In this document: one piece after another, positions 1 through 10,474 of the stretch
Numbering within the stretch: position 1 is the stretch's first letter
How the letters are laid out: each line of letters begins with the position of its first letter
Origin: Cepaea nemoralis
Taxonomy: Eukaryota; Mollusca; Gastropoda; Stylommatophora; Helicidae
Direction of reading: 5' to 3'
DNA length: 64,000 bases
NCBI GenBank assembly: GCA_014155875.1
Contig: JACEFZ010004144.1
Location: forward strand, 476,001 to 540,000
Program-made: the position numbers and the translations under genes
Notes under the pieces: model-generated
What the model was told of the DNA's origin: nothing
Database searches by the model: none
What the model saw: only the letters and a program-made list of their open reading frames with translations

Positions 1-258
1 AATAATGTAAACATTGTACTTACCGAGGGGGCGTTGTTATCCAATATCCTGATCACTGCTAATCCAATTGAATTTACTGAACAAACAACACTATTCTAAA
101 CTATAAACACCATTGCTTCCAATCAACCATCCGAAAAGAAGTTTCGCCGCAGATTCTGAATCATGTATTTTTTTTTTCAGACAAAAATTAGGAAAACACT
201 TGGCAGATTTACATTTAATTGTCATGTCTGTTTGTTTTTATTTACTATATGTGGCAGT

Positions 259-910
259 CTATTTGTGATAGGCTGCAACGCAAACTTTGGCGCACAAGTC
301 TGGTCTATTAGTACAGCCGGAGCAAACAAAAGATGATATGTGTCGTTTAGTTCGAGTGCTGCAAAAAACACAGTCTCTATTGACACCGACAAATTCTATT
401 AAATGCTTGGCTCATGTAAATCTTTCGGCATAATTTCCTGCAACAGACTGAAATTCTTCGGCAGGCAGAGTGTCAAACTTTCAGGAATACTCTGAGCTAC
501 TTCGCGATGAGCACTTTCCTTTACTTGAAATCCTTCTGTAACAATTTTTTTCCTCCTTTCTCTGTTTGCCATATGGAATGTAGGATGTGAGCATTGATCT
601 GTGCAATTTCAAAGATCTAGTAGTAGATATTCTTCCACCACGTAATGGTTTTCCTATCATGGATATTATAATATCCAACCATTTGGTCCATTCTGTCGCA
701 GCCATTCATCGCCGTTTTATTTTCATGGAGACCATCTTCAGCTTGCTTTGCGGTTTTCGCAATCCGCTCTCAACAATTCTAACTACAGACTTGGTAGAGA
801 CAACAATGCATGGTTTTTTTAGCTTTGTTTAGCCCTTCCACCAAATAATCATATCATCAATGGACACATTTTCAAATGGGTAAAATGCTTCCTGGATATT
901 CTTCAGAGTC
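259..910 (-). pseudogene. piggyBac-type transposase relic
   Basis: Cut-and-paste DNA transposase fragment, read on the minus strand in several frames. Around 833-885 the text SIDDMIIWWKG resembles the piggyBac block holding the first catalytic Asp (SIDE-type). Around 645-715 the text CDRMDQMVGYYNIHDRK is the block holding the third catalytic Asp, followed by an in-frame TAG. At 259-376 is the C-terminal cysteine-rich domain, with CxxC, CxxC, CxxxC and a final YHK before a stop. The segment between the first and third Asp blocks, which should carry the second catalytic Asp, is largely missing. The copy is therefore an internally deleted, inactive fossil. Family assignment is by motif pattern. 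TTAA flanks or terminal repeats were not identified. Confidence 0.72.
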
Positions 911-1518
911 AACAAGAGGATAAATTTTTTTTTTTTTTGGGTACCCTCAGGTTGACATACATGAAACATGGTGTGATAAATATATTATAATTTTCTAATT
1001 GATTACTGGGAAACGTAGTGGCAGTGCCACATACCAAGGAGTATATAAATGTGCACTTGTACACCGGTAGTCTTTGATACATGGTCTTGGATCAAGTCCA
1101 TAGCAATAATGACAGACGTAAACTTCAGCCATTCGTGCTTCGTTGTCAAACACTCAGCTGTTGACGAACATTCACTGGTTTTTCTTTATCACCACGTGCT
1201 AAAACTTTAGACACAACTAAAACTACTTTCTAAATATTCACATTCACATATTATTATAAACAATAATCTAGCTTGATCTCAAGTCATACTACGTGGACGC
1301 AAACTGGTGGGCGTTTCCATTGTGAAAAACCAAAACAAACAAATTAACACTACCTTAAAACTGAAAATTCACAAGAATCCAAAATTAGAAAACGATTGAC
1401 CGCTCCGAGATGGCGTAGAGATCTTTCGGCTGTACTACTTTTTAGTTTACTGTAACTTAAAATTCCGAAACGGAGCAGAAATATGTGAAATAAACCACTG
1501 ATCATTTTGTGGCACTAA
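911..1518. other. No gene seen; anonymous AT-rich DNA
   Basis: No open frame or recognisable repeat of the window's families was found here. It contains a short T tract near 926-938 and lies between the piggyBac relic and the Gypsy-type pol fragment. It could hold 5' sequence of the latter element, but no LTR or primer-binding site could be recognised. Confidence 0.4.
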
Positions 1519-3786
1519 AACGGCGGACTGCCATCTCAGGAAATACAACGTGCCCACAGATGGGATCACGGTAGCGAAAGAGTTAAGCATCAAGACACAC
1601 TACAGGAGGAAAGACTACTGTTGCTATCACCAACTAGCACGGATGATACCACCAGACAAAAGTTCATAGACCAGCAAAAAGCTGATCCGAGTGTGTCTCC
1701 ATATCTAAAACTATTAAAAGAAAAAGCCAAAGTAACACAAAACGCATCATGGTTCTTTAGACTTAATAATGGTATTCTTACTCGTTATTATACAACTGGC
1801 AACCATGAGATTCAGCAAACGGTGTTACCTGTACAACACCACCAAACTGTGCTAAAGATTGCACACGAGTCACCGTTTGCTGGTCACCTTGCATACGACA
1901 AAACCAGGGCCAGAATTCAGGCTCATTTTTATTGGCCAGGTTTTTGTAATGACATAAAAGTATTTTGTCGCTCATGTAATATCTGTCAACAACTAGTACG
2001 TAAGGGTAGACATCCTACAGCTGAAGTACAACCTTCAACACTGGCCTCTAGGCCATTTGAGAGTGTGGTGGTAGATATTGTTGGACCCCTAAACCAGGTG
2101 TCCAGCAAAGGAAATCGCTTCATCCTAACGCTAGTAGACCTATGTTCAAGGTGGGTTGAGGCAGTAGCTTTGAAATACATCACCTCCAAAGATATTGCCA
2201 ATGTATTTCTACATTTGTTCTCACGATTCGGATTTCCAGGTACCATCTTATCCGACCGTGGAACCCAATTCATATCGGCTGCAACGCAAGCCCTTACGAA
2301 AATGTTAGGAATTAAACAGCATTTTACGACAGCTTATCATCCAGCCAGCAATGGAATAGTAGAGAAAATTAACGGAGACCTAAAGCATATGCTGGCTAAG
2401 GTGACAGCAGAAAACCCAGCTGATTGGGATACACTGTTACCAACAGTGCTGTTCGCCTATCGGGAGATTCCCCATTCAAGCACGGGGTTCTCACCGTTTG
2501 AATTAGTATACGGGGCTAACCCACGTGGACCCCTAACAATTTACCATCAGTTAGTAACTAATGCGATCGAAATTCCAACCCCTAAAACACCTTATGAAAT
2601 GGTAACAGAAACACGAGACAAAATTACGAAATCGTGTATCATAGCCAAGGCAGCTTTGGAGAGGAAGGGTCAAATCTACTGCCAATACTCAAATAGAGGT
2701 GCGAGGACTATTAATCTTGAACCAGATCAAGACATACTGCTTTTACTCCCAGACAAACGGAATTTATTATTGACCTCATGGCAAGGGCCATTCAAAGTGG
2801 TACGAAAAATTTCAGATGTCGAATATGAAATATCGATAAACGGACACTTAAAGATATTTCATATCAACATGTTGAAACCCTACTTTTCACGAAAAGAGAC
2901 AGAATTAGAGACAGACGAACACAATGCACCCACACCTATTAATAAGACGACGGACATACACAACGCAACTACACTAGTTAGCGAGACTGGCAAATCCGAC
3001 AATATGCATACACCTAGTGAGCATACAGAAAACGCACTTAGCACCACAACCGTACTGAATCAGGTAGACGACGACGGGATGGAACTACCTGTTCCAATTG
3101 TAGACAAGACTGCCACATTAGATTGTATATGGTTAGAACCGGGACTAACAAAAGAACGACGACAGACAATAGAATTAGTGACGGAATATAAGGACATATT
3201 TTCCGACATTCCAGGTAGGACGGACAGGATCGAGCACTCCATCCTTCTTTCGGACTCTAAGCCTATCAAATGCAGGCCGTACTCTATCCCACTTAGCTAC
3301 AGAGAAAGTCTAAATAAGGAAATTCTTAATTTAGAAGCTAGTGGAATCATCCAGAAATCTATATCTGAGTACTCCTTTCCAATCGTCTTGGTCAAGAAAA
3401 AAGACTCCACAATTCGTCTCTGTGTGGACTATAGAAAACTCAACAATGTCACTAAGATCGACGCAGAACCAATTCCTTCCTGCGAAGATCTTATCCTTGA
3501 TATGTCCACCTCCAAAATCTTCTCTAAATTAGACCTTACTAAGGGATATTGGCAGGTCCCTATGCAGACTCAATCCATCCATCTTACTGCATTCTCAACA
3601 CCTTTAGGTCTTTATGAGTGGCGGTTTCTTCCTTTCGGACTTCGTAACGCTCCTGCCACTTTCGTACGCCTAACTAGAGATTTACTACATGGAGTGACGA
3701 ATACGGTGACATATATAGATGGTATTTGTGTCCATACAGACGACTGGACAACACACTTACTGAAACTAAGACATGTCAGGCCCATC
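1519..3786 (+). pseudogene. Ty3/Gypsy-type pol fragment, integrase then reverse transcriptase (Gmr1-like order)
   Basis: One uninterrupted frame from 1519 (no clear ATG) to a stop at 3787; residues are counted from 1621. Residues 82-122 are the integrase HHCC zinc domain (H82, H89, C119, C122). The integrase core has D152, D212 and E248, with spacing D-59-D-35-E, in the contexts VVVDIVGP, LSDRGTQF and GIVEKINGD. A GPY-like C-terminal domain follows (WQGPFKVV, HINMLKPY). Residues of about 500-720 are an RT: KLDLTKGYW with D638 (motif A), LPFGLRNAPATF (motif B), then YIDG at 698-701 where YIDD is expected. The frame ends just after motif C, so thumb, connection and RNase H are absent. Ordinary Gypsy elements place RT before integrase; the reverse order is known from Gmr1-type elements. 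The YIDG change and the truncation make it inactive. Confidence 0.88.
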
Positions 3787-3789
3787 TGA

Positions 3790-4204
3790 CATTCTGCCCT
3801 TATCATAAAGTAGGTCTCAACCCGGTGGGGCAGCAAAATGGCTTACACTAAGAGTTAAAGTATTACTATTTGGGGAAAAAAAGAGTTAAATTAAAAACTC
3901 CCTGGGTCAGTAAGGTTTAAGGACAACAGTTACACACATAAGCATTATGCTAGCATCTATAATATATGCAAATCTAACACTTCAATAGCTCTGTATCAGT
4001 ACCTGCCACACCTAGATACAATTACACAGCGATTGCTCTAAGGTTCTAAGGTGAAGGCAAGTCCTACAACAGAAACTGTTCTTGATGTAAAGTGTTAGAT
4101 CTTCACATATACTAGGTCAGTGCATAACAAGGTGGATTGGTCAGGTCCATTCCTTTCCGTCTACCTTTCACAGACAATTCTGAAAATTACGTGGTACCAA
4201 ATTT
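3790..4204. other. No gene seen
   Basis: Anonymous sequence after the Gypsy-type frame. The first ~40 bases (about 3772-3810) resemble, in the same orientation, the L2 3' untranslated text at 55355-55400. A small L2 tail (minus) may therefore have truncated the RT, but the match is short. Confidence 0.3.
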
Positions 4205-4320
4205 ATGAGAACTGCCATTATCATCATGTGCCATGCAGATAAGCATGGGTGGCCACCTGACACGACCACCAGTCTTGGATCAGATTTGGTTTCATATCCC
4301 AGTTTTTCTTCTTCTTTGTT
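4205..4320 (-). mobile_element. RTE-type LINE 3' end fragment
   Basis: On the minus strand the text reads into a C-terminus of the form ATHAYLHGT followed by stop codons and a (TGATGA)-like tail. The same ending recurs at 52450-52550 (minus) and resembles the YASRHGT ending of RTE-A at 12420. Only the last ~100 bases of a copy are present. Confidence 0.5.
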
Positions 4321-4379
4321 CGCAACATTCTAAGAACTTTCCTTTAACCTTAAGCTCAAAAACCTACTTAGTGTATTGC

Positions 4380-5100
4380 AGGCTTAGAAGAAGAAACATG
4401 GCTGCCATTCTACCAGACCTGAACATCAAAGAAAACTGGCTTATAAACAGTATCATGTTTTGGAAACTGGAATACGTTGGCCATATTATACGTCACAGTG
4501 GCTTGGAGAGTACAGTGATGGAAATCATGGTTTCTGCGATAAGAGGCGGGGGTCAACCAGCACGAATGACATACGGGACACACCTTGGGCATGAGGGTGC
4601 ATGTTAGTTGCATGTTTTTTCCAGGACGTCGCAGTCAGCCTCAGCATTTGTTATCCGTTTGTCATTTAAAAGGAAAATTTACTTTCAGTAGTTTACCACT
4701 GCTTTCTGAATGACTGATTCTCATACCATTTTATAAAAACCAGCGCAAGGCAGTCTGTTCCAAACTGCCGGTAGCTGAGTTTTGAAAGTGGTATGCAAGA
4801 TTGTGAAACATGTTTGTAACCCCTTTACCACAGTCTCAGCTTGAGGGCATATGAGACATTAGTCATGGCAAGAAATTGAGAACATTTTCAGCTGGCAGTG
4901 ATGAGATCGATGTTCTGCAGTGGATTTACTATATGAAAATGCATCTGACAAACATAAAACACATAATTCTTCCACTAGAGAGAAACATATAATATAGGGA
5001 GGACATGGATGGGGCAACATGGGATAGCTAAGGATAGGACAGAGTGGAATGAGTTGGTTGAGGACATATTCCCCAGTTGGAGATCAAGAGTGAAAGAAGA
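4380..5100 (+). pseudogene. LINE ORF2 C-terminal remnant
   Basis: At 4425-4580 the frame reads ENWLINSIMFWKLEYVGHII, then RHSGLESTVM and a GGGQPAR segment. This is the GHxxRxxGLE...GRGRPAR module found at the C-terminus of many LINE proteins. Around 5020-5090 another frame reads AKDRTEWNELVEDIF, a typical end segment of the same region (compare KDRDLWRAM in RTE-A). A SINE-A copy (4607-4838) lies between them, consistent with a decayed LINE tail split by a later insertion. Clade not determined. Confidence 0.5.
4607..4838 (-). repeat. SINE-A copy (tRNA-derived)
   Basis: Reverse-strand copy of the window's commonest SINE. It shows the conserved 3' part (ccaggacgtcgcagtc, tttgccattgctttctgaa-like) and the tRNA-like 5' part containing an internal B-box-like gttcgaaacac derivative. 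It is diverged, with a poly-A/T expansion near 4664-4680. Confidence 0.75.
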
Positions 5101-5204
5101 AAAAGAACTGTTGCACTTAACATGTCACTGTGGTTAGTGAACTTGTTTAAAATAGTGGTCAAGGCTCAATCTCCAGAAGTGGGAGAATTTGTTTTTATTC
5201 ATTC

Positions 5205-6190
5205 TATATGTCTCTGTTAGTCTATGTTTCTATCTTGGTTGTTAGTCTATATGTTTCTGATTTCGTTGTTAGTCTGTATGTTTCTGTCTTGGTTGTTAAG
5301 TCTATATATTTCTGTCTTGGTTGTTAGTCCATATGTTTCTGTCTTGGTTGTTAGTCTGTATGTTTCTGTCTTGGTTGTTCATCTGTATGTTTATTTCTTA
5401 GCTGTCAGTCTATATGTTTCTGTCTTGGTTGTTAGAATATATATTTCTGTCTTAGTTGTTACTCTATATGTTTCTGTCTTCGTTGTTGGTGTATATGTTT
5501 CTGTCTTAGTTGTTAGTGTATATGTTTCTGTCATGGTTGTTTGTATGTTTCTGTCTTGGTTGTTAGTCGATATGTTTCTGTCTTGGTTGTTAGTCTATAT
5601 ATTTCTGTCATAATTGTTAGTCTATATGTTTCTGTCTAGGTTGTTAGTCTATATGTTTCTGTCTTGGTTGTTTGTATGTTTCTGTCTAGGTTGTTAGTCT
5701 ATATGTTTCTGTCTTAGTTGTTAGTCTATATGTCTCTTTCTTAATTTTTAGTGTATATGTTTTCTGTTTTAGCTGTTTCTTAACATTTCTTTGTCCTGTT
5801 TGTTACCTCATATGTTTCTATCCTACTTGTTCCTCTACATGTCTCTGCCTAGTTGTTATTTTACATGATTCTTCTCTTGCTACTTTATATGTCTTTGTCC
5901 AATTTGTTACTTTACACATCTCCATCCTAGTTGTTATCGTATATGTCTCTGTCCTAGTTGTTACTTTACATATTTTTATACTAATTGTTATTCCTCTGTC
6001 TAGTTGTTACTTTACATAACTTTATACCAACTGTTACATTTTATGCCTCTGTCCAGCGGTTACTTTATACATCCTTATACCAATTGTTACTTTTTATTCT
6101 TCCATCCAAGTTGTTACTTTACATATCTCTATTCTAGAAGTTATTTTATATGTCTCTTTCCCTGTTGTTACTTTACATGTCTCTGCCCTA
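5205..6190 (+). repeat. 27-bp minisatellite (array 1)
   Basis: Tandem array of a 27-bp unit, best at 5220-5770 (gtctatatgtttctgtc plus ttggttgtta). It decays toward 6190, where units keep the ~27-bp spacing as ttactttacatxtctxtxtcctagttg variants. Because 27 is a multiple of three, the plus strand stays open and translates as repeats of SLYVSVLVV. I regard that frame as a by-product of the array, not a protein gene. Confidence 0.9.
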
Positions 6191-6639
6191 GTTACTACTT
6201 TATATTTTATGTTTATGTTATCATAATCAACAACACCACATATTGGGTATTCCAACGCAGGCTCAATCCTCCAATACAGCAGCATCTGAGAGTATAACTA
6301 CTCACTGTTCCCATGAGGAGTTGGTTGTAAAATCTCATCTCTCTCACCCTCAAAGATGGCACTGATGTGCTTGGCAGGTTTCAATTCCTGTTCTTGTAAT
6401 CAAACTAGCATTAGAGACTTGTCCATATCAGCCAGCTCGGATCATACTGTGTTGCTGATTTTGGCCCTGTCCATGCTTCTTTGTGCTTGTATTGGTGTGT
6501 TTTTGGCCAGCTGTTCCTTGTGCTCATTTTCCTTTATGTCGGCATGTCCAGGTATATACATGTCCAGGTGTGTACGTACAGGTAAGTTGTGTGAGGCATA
6601 GCTGTCAGTGCAAGTGCCCTGAAGCAACTGAATGCAGGC

Positions 6640-7015
6640 AATTTCATACAGTCAGCCCCATCAACCTTGCCACCAAACTCTTACTAAGAATCTTAACATC
6701 AGATAAAAGATATGTGAAAGAGATTAAGAGCAGAATAGGTCAAACAAAAGCTGCTTTACAGAAAATAAACAGTATTATATATAATAAATTACTTTCAAGG
6801 AATGTCAGAAAGAGCAATCTGAAATGCTATGTGAAACCTATTCAGTTGTGTGGTAGTTAATCTTAGATTGAGAAGGACCTGGAGGTAGTAGAGATGTGGC
6901 TTCTGAGATGGATGCTGGAAATGCCTTTGATGATCTGATAACTAAAAACAACTGCCTGGAAGAAGCTAATGAATGTAGTACATTATACACAATGATAAGA
7001 AAGAGACAGTGTTAT
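6640..7015 (+). pseudogene. RTE-type LINE relic
   Basis: Frame 6655-6858 reads ATKLLLRILTS and then EIKSRIGQTKAALQKINSI and KLLSRNVRKSNLKCYVKPI. These match the RTE-A texts TKLLLRIIM and EIRSRIGQAKAAFQKMKSI, so a large internal RT segment has been deleted. The following bases (6870-7015, gaagctaatgaatg, acaatgataagaaagagaca) match the RTE-A C-terminal region in another frame. Confidence 0.72.
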
Positions 7016-7029
7016 CTGATCATATAATG

Positions 7030-7255
7030 TGAAGGGTGTAAGGACGCACTCTGTAATCGCATATACCACATTCGAAACACAGCTTCGGGCAATTTGGCAG
7101 CACACCGCCTTTTACTGGTGTTCATACAATGGTATGAGTGCCGGTCATTCAGAAAGCAATAGCAAATTACTGGACATAAACTTTCCAAGAAATCATGAAA
7201 CAGCCAAAAGTCCTGGGGTTGACTACGATATCCTGTAAAGGATATGCAACTAACT
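7030..7255 (+). repeat. SINE-A copy
   Basis: Plus-strand copy lacking the first few bases of the head. It has the tRNA-like part with attcgaaacacagct (B-box region), the linker catacaatggtatgagtgcc, and the conserved 3' part with ttcagaaagcaat and cctgtaaaggatatgcaact. Confidence 0.85.
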
Positions 7256-7384
7256 TTAAAAAATGAAAAGAGAGACATTGGAGAAAATCATGGGGGCAGG
7301 AGAGATCAGCAGCAGAAGAAGCATACACAAACAGAGATAACTGATCTGGATGCTCTCATTTGGATATCCCAGTAACAGAACGGC

Positions 7385-7612
7385 TTAGAGGTTACGACTT
7401 TTCTCCGTAATCTCGTATACACTCATGGTTAACGTGATGACGGTGAGAATCAGCAGTGGTTCAAATCGCATCGGTAACCTACGGGGTATGTGAGCCGGCC
7501 GCTCAGAAAGCAATGGCAAACTACTGAGCGTAATCTTGCCAAGAAATCAACATACAGCTGAAAGATGCTGGTGTTGACAGCAATGTCCTGTAAAAAGATT
7601 TGCTAAAAACAA
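7385..7612 (+). repeat. SINE-A variant copy (subfamily 2)
   Basis: Shares the 3' module (ggccgctcagaaagcaatgg, caaactactgagcgtaatc, tgtcctgtaaa) with SINE-A but has a different 5' head (ttctccgtaatctcg). The same head-and-body combination occurs at 54815-55040, so this is a distinct subfamily with an exchanged 5' part. Confidence 0.75.
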
Positions 7613-8654
7613 AAAAGTAACAGAACAGAGCACCAAGGACTAACACCTGGGGAGATACATCATTTACATGTACACCTACTCCACTCTGCAAGGCACATGA
7701 TAATGATGATTGTGTATTCTCTACAACAGTCTACTAAGTACAGTGCAAACCGCTTAAGGCAGATGTGGCGAATTTCTGTTGTGAAGAACAATCAATATTG
7801 TATTGTATGTTGTAAATGCATTACTTATGCTTGAACTCTTATAAGAGGAATTTCTGATAAGAAGAATTATTTCTTGAGTTCGCCTTATCAGGTCTGCACT
7901 GTATTAGTGTAACAAAATAACAAACATGTGTTTCACTCACAAACAATCTTTGTGAAACTAGAAGATGACAGGTGTCAAAAAAAAAAAAAAATCCGCCCAC
8001 ACCCATAAACTCAATAACTATACTATGCAGATAATAATAATGAGTTAAGTTTGCACGTTATCAACACCACAGTGACCCATTTCCGTTTCGTTTCGGGTAC
8101 TATTACCAGAACAGAACATATATAGGAAATGGGGTCAAATGCACTAAAGCTGTGAAAATGCAATGGGTACAGGAAAAACAACACACACGCGCACATACAC
8201 ACAACATAGAAAAATGATAAGTATGATCTGTATTGATACACACTCACAGCAAACTATACTTTGCGTGTATGTCTCTTTGTTCCCATTTGGGAACGTCCGT
8301 GTTGAGCCAGAAACAGCTGTTCCCACGGATAGCCACGGCGCATGCGTTCACTGCTGGATGTAAACAATAACATTACCAAAATACGCCCAACTTCTCATCT
8401 AATTTCTTCACTTTCTCCCCAGTTAACAAGATACGCAGTCTATATTGTACAGGAGAGTATCATTCTCGAACTTACCAACGCGAGTCCTCCCCAAAATATG
8501 TGTGTTTGACACAAGTGATGAGATATTTTGCTTATTCAGCCAGGTTGAGGGATGTACTATTGCTGCCCTCGTCAGCTCGCGGAAGCTCATTGCCCGATTT
8601 ATGCATGTTCGTTGGGTTTCGACTTTTTACGGAAAGTGCCGAATCATTATCATC

Positions 8655-8757
8655 ATCTAGTGTCATCTCTGCAAGGTAGACAGTTAATTCCATGTTCTTT
8701 ACTGGACGTTGCAATCAACCCATGCATTTATTGGCTGTTTGTGATTTTGCATACAAG
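8655..8757 (-). repeat. SINE-A 3' fragment
   Basis: Minus-strand fragment with the 3' module (tactggacgttgcaatcaac, ggctgtttgtgatttt). It abuts the start of the RTE-B relic at about 8770. Confidence 0.55.
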
Positions 8758-8769
8758 TAAATACTGGAG

Positions 8770-10032
8770 ATATACCTCCTGAGTTATGTAATTCTATATG
8801 TATTGCAATCCCGAAGAAATCATGAGCCTTGGAATGTGATCAACATCCAACAATTAGTATAATGAGCCACATTGCCACATTACGAAGATTTTGCTGAGAA
8901 GTATCATGCAAAGAGTTAGGAAGAAATACAACCCGAAATAGGAGAAGAATAATGTGAGTTTGTAAAACGCAAGGGTACAGTAAATGCTGTGTATAAACTG
9001 AGAACAGCAATTGAACGTTCTATAGAAGTAAACAAAGACCTACATCTTTGCTTTATTGACTGCACAACGGCTTTCGATAAAGTGAGACATTTTGACATGA
9101 TAAGGATGCTTTATGATCTACAAATTGATGGAAAAGACCTTAGACTTGTAAAAAACATACAGTGGAAACAACAAGCTACTCTCACAATTGATAATGATGT
9201 AGGTCAATGTCATCCTATTAAAAGAGGTGTGAGACAGGGATGTGTAATATCTCCAGATCTTTTTTTCCCCCTCTATCACAATGAAAATATTTTCAGAAAT
9301 ATAGAAGATATGGAAGGAATCAACATTGGGGGAAGATACATCAATAACATGCAGATGATACAGTCCTGATTGCAGACAATGAACAGGACCTGCGACATTT
9401 AGTAGATGCAGTTGCTGCATGCAATGAGCAACTAGGGTTAGAATTTAATTAATAGTAAGAAGACACAGATTATGGTCGTCACTAGGAAGAAGGAAATACC
9501 ACAATGTGATATACGAGTAAATGGGCATATTCGTAAGCAAGTTAATCGGTATAGTTATCTCGGAACAGTCATAACATCTGATGGGAGATGCCTTGAAGAG
9601 ATTAGAACAAGAATTGCCATTGCGAAGGTAGCCTTTTGCAAGATGAAAAACATACTGACCAATAAAAGGATGTCAATTATTGCAACTTGAAAAATGTGTT
9701 GAGGTGCTACATAGAACCTGTACTAATAGTGTACCATGGGCAGACAGAAAAACCAATGACCAAGTCCTACAAGAAAGAAATGAAAATTGTACACTGATCA
9801 GAGAAATTAGATGTAGACAATCATAATTTTTTAGTCATGTTATGAGAAGAAATAAATTGGAGAACTTGGTGACAACTGGCAAGATCGAGAGGAAGAGATC
9901 AAGGGGAGGGCAGAGAAGTAAATACCTGGATGGCTTGGCAACGGTGTATGGTCGAGACAAAAATACTGAGCTGATTTACGAGTTAGATGGCGAAACAATA
10001 CCGCCCACGTTTATCAGCATGGCACATGATGA
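8770..10032 (+). pseudogene. RTE-B LINE reverse-transcriptase relic
   Basis: 5'-truncated copy of the element seen in better state at 16905-19640. Frames read IAIPKK..., YKLRTAIERSIEVNKDLHLC, FIDCTTAFDKVRHFDM (motif A), GVRQGCVISPDLF (motif B) and QVNRYSYLGTVITSDGRC, ending in the C-terminal PTFISMAHD segment before the TGATGA-like tail. Motif C (ADDTVLIAD-like) is split by a frameshift near 9350, and there is a further stop at 9691. The thumb segment around 9690-9740 is deleted. No endonuclease domain is present. Confidence 0.85.
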
Positions 10033-10054
10033 AAGAATGAATGTGAGATCACCC

Positions 10055-10200
10055 TCAGTAATTTGCCATTGCTTTCTGAACAACTGACGCTCATTTTACA
10101 TGTTGCATTTCCTTTGTAGGACGTTGCAGTAAACCCCAGCTCATATTGACTGTTTGTGACTTACTAGGCAATTTTACGTTCAGTAGTTGTCCTCTAAAAG
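10055..10200 (-). repeat. SINE-A 3' fragment
   Basis: Minus-strand fragment with ttgccattgctttctgaaca, the truncated linker, and then a second partial 3' module (aggacgttgcagtaaacccc, gcaattttacgttcagtagt). The order suggests rearrangement or two overlapping insertions. Confidence 0.55.
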
Positions 10201-10474
10201 TACTGGAGAGGTTTGGTCAGAGACCATAACTTTATGAAGGGAAAATCCCAACTGCACCTCCCCGCGGTAGAGGATGGAAACACACCTACGGTGTGGCTAA
10301 CACAGCTCTGGGGACCGAGTATCCACCGGAATAAGTGGACAACTCTGCACCTGAGCAGGGCAGGGCACTCACTTGTCCTTACAGTCGGAAATAGCTGTCA
10401 AAGGCAGAGGTAAAAGACCACCATGTGGATGTGGAAGGCAAGGGGAAACCACCACATTATCTTCCCAAGACTTC

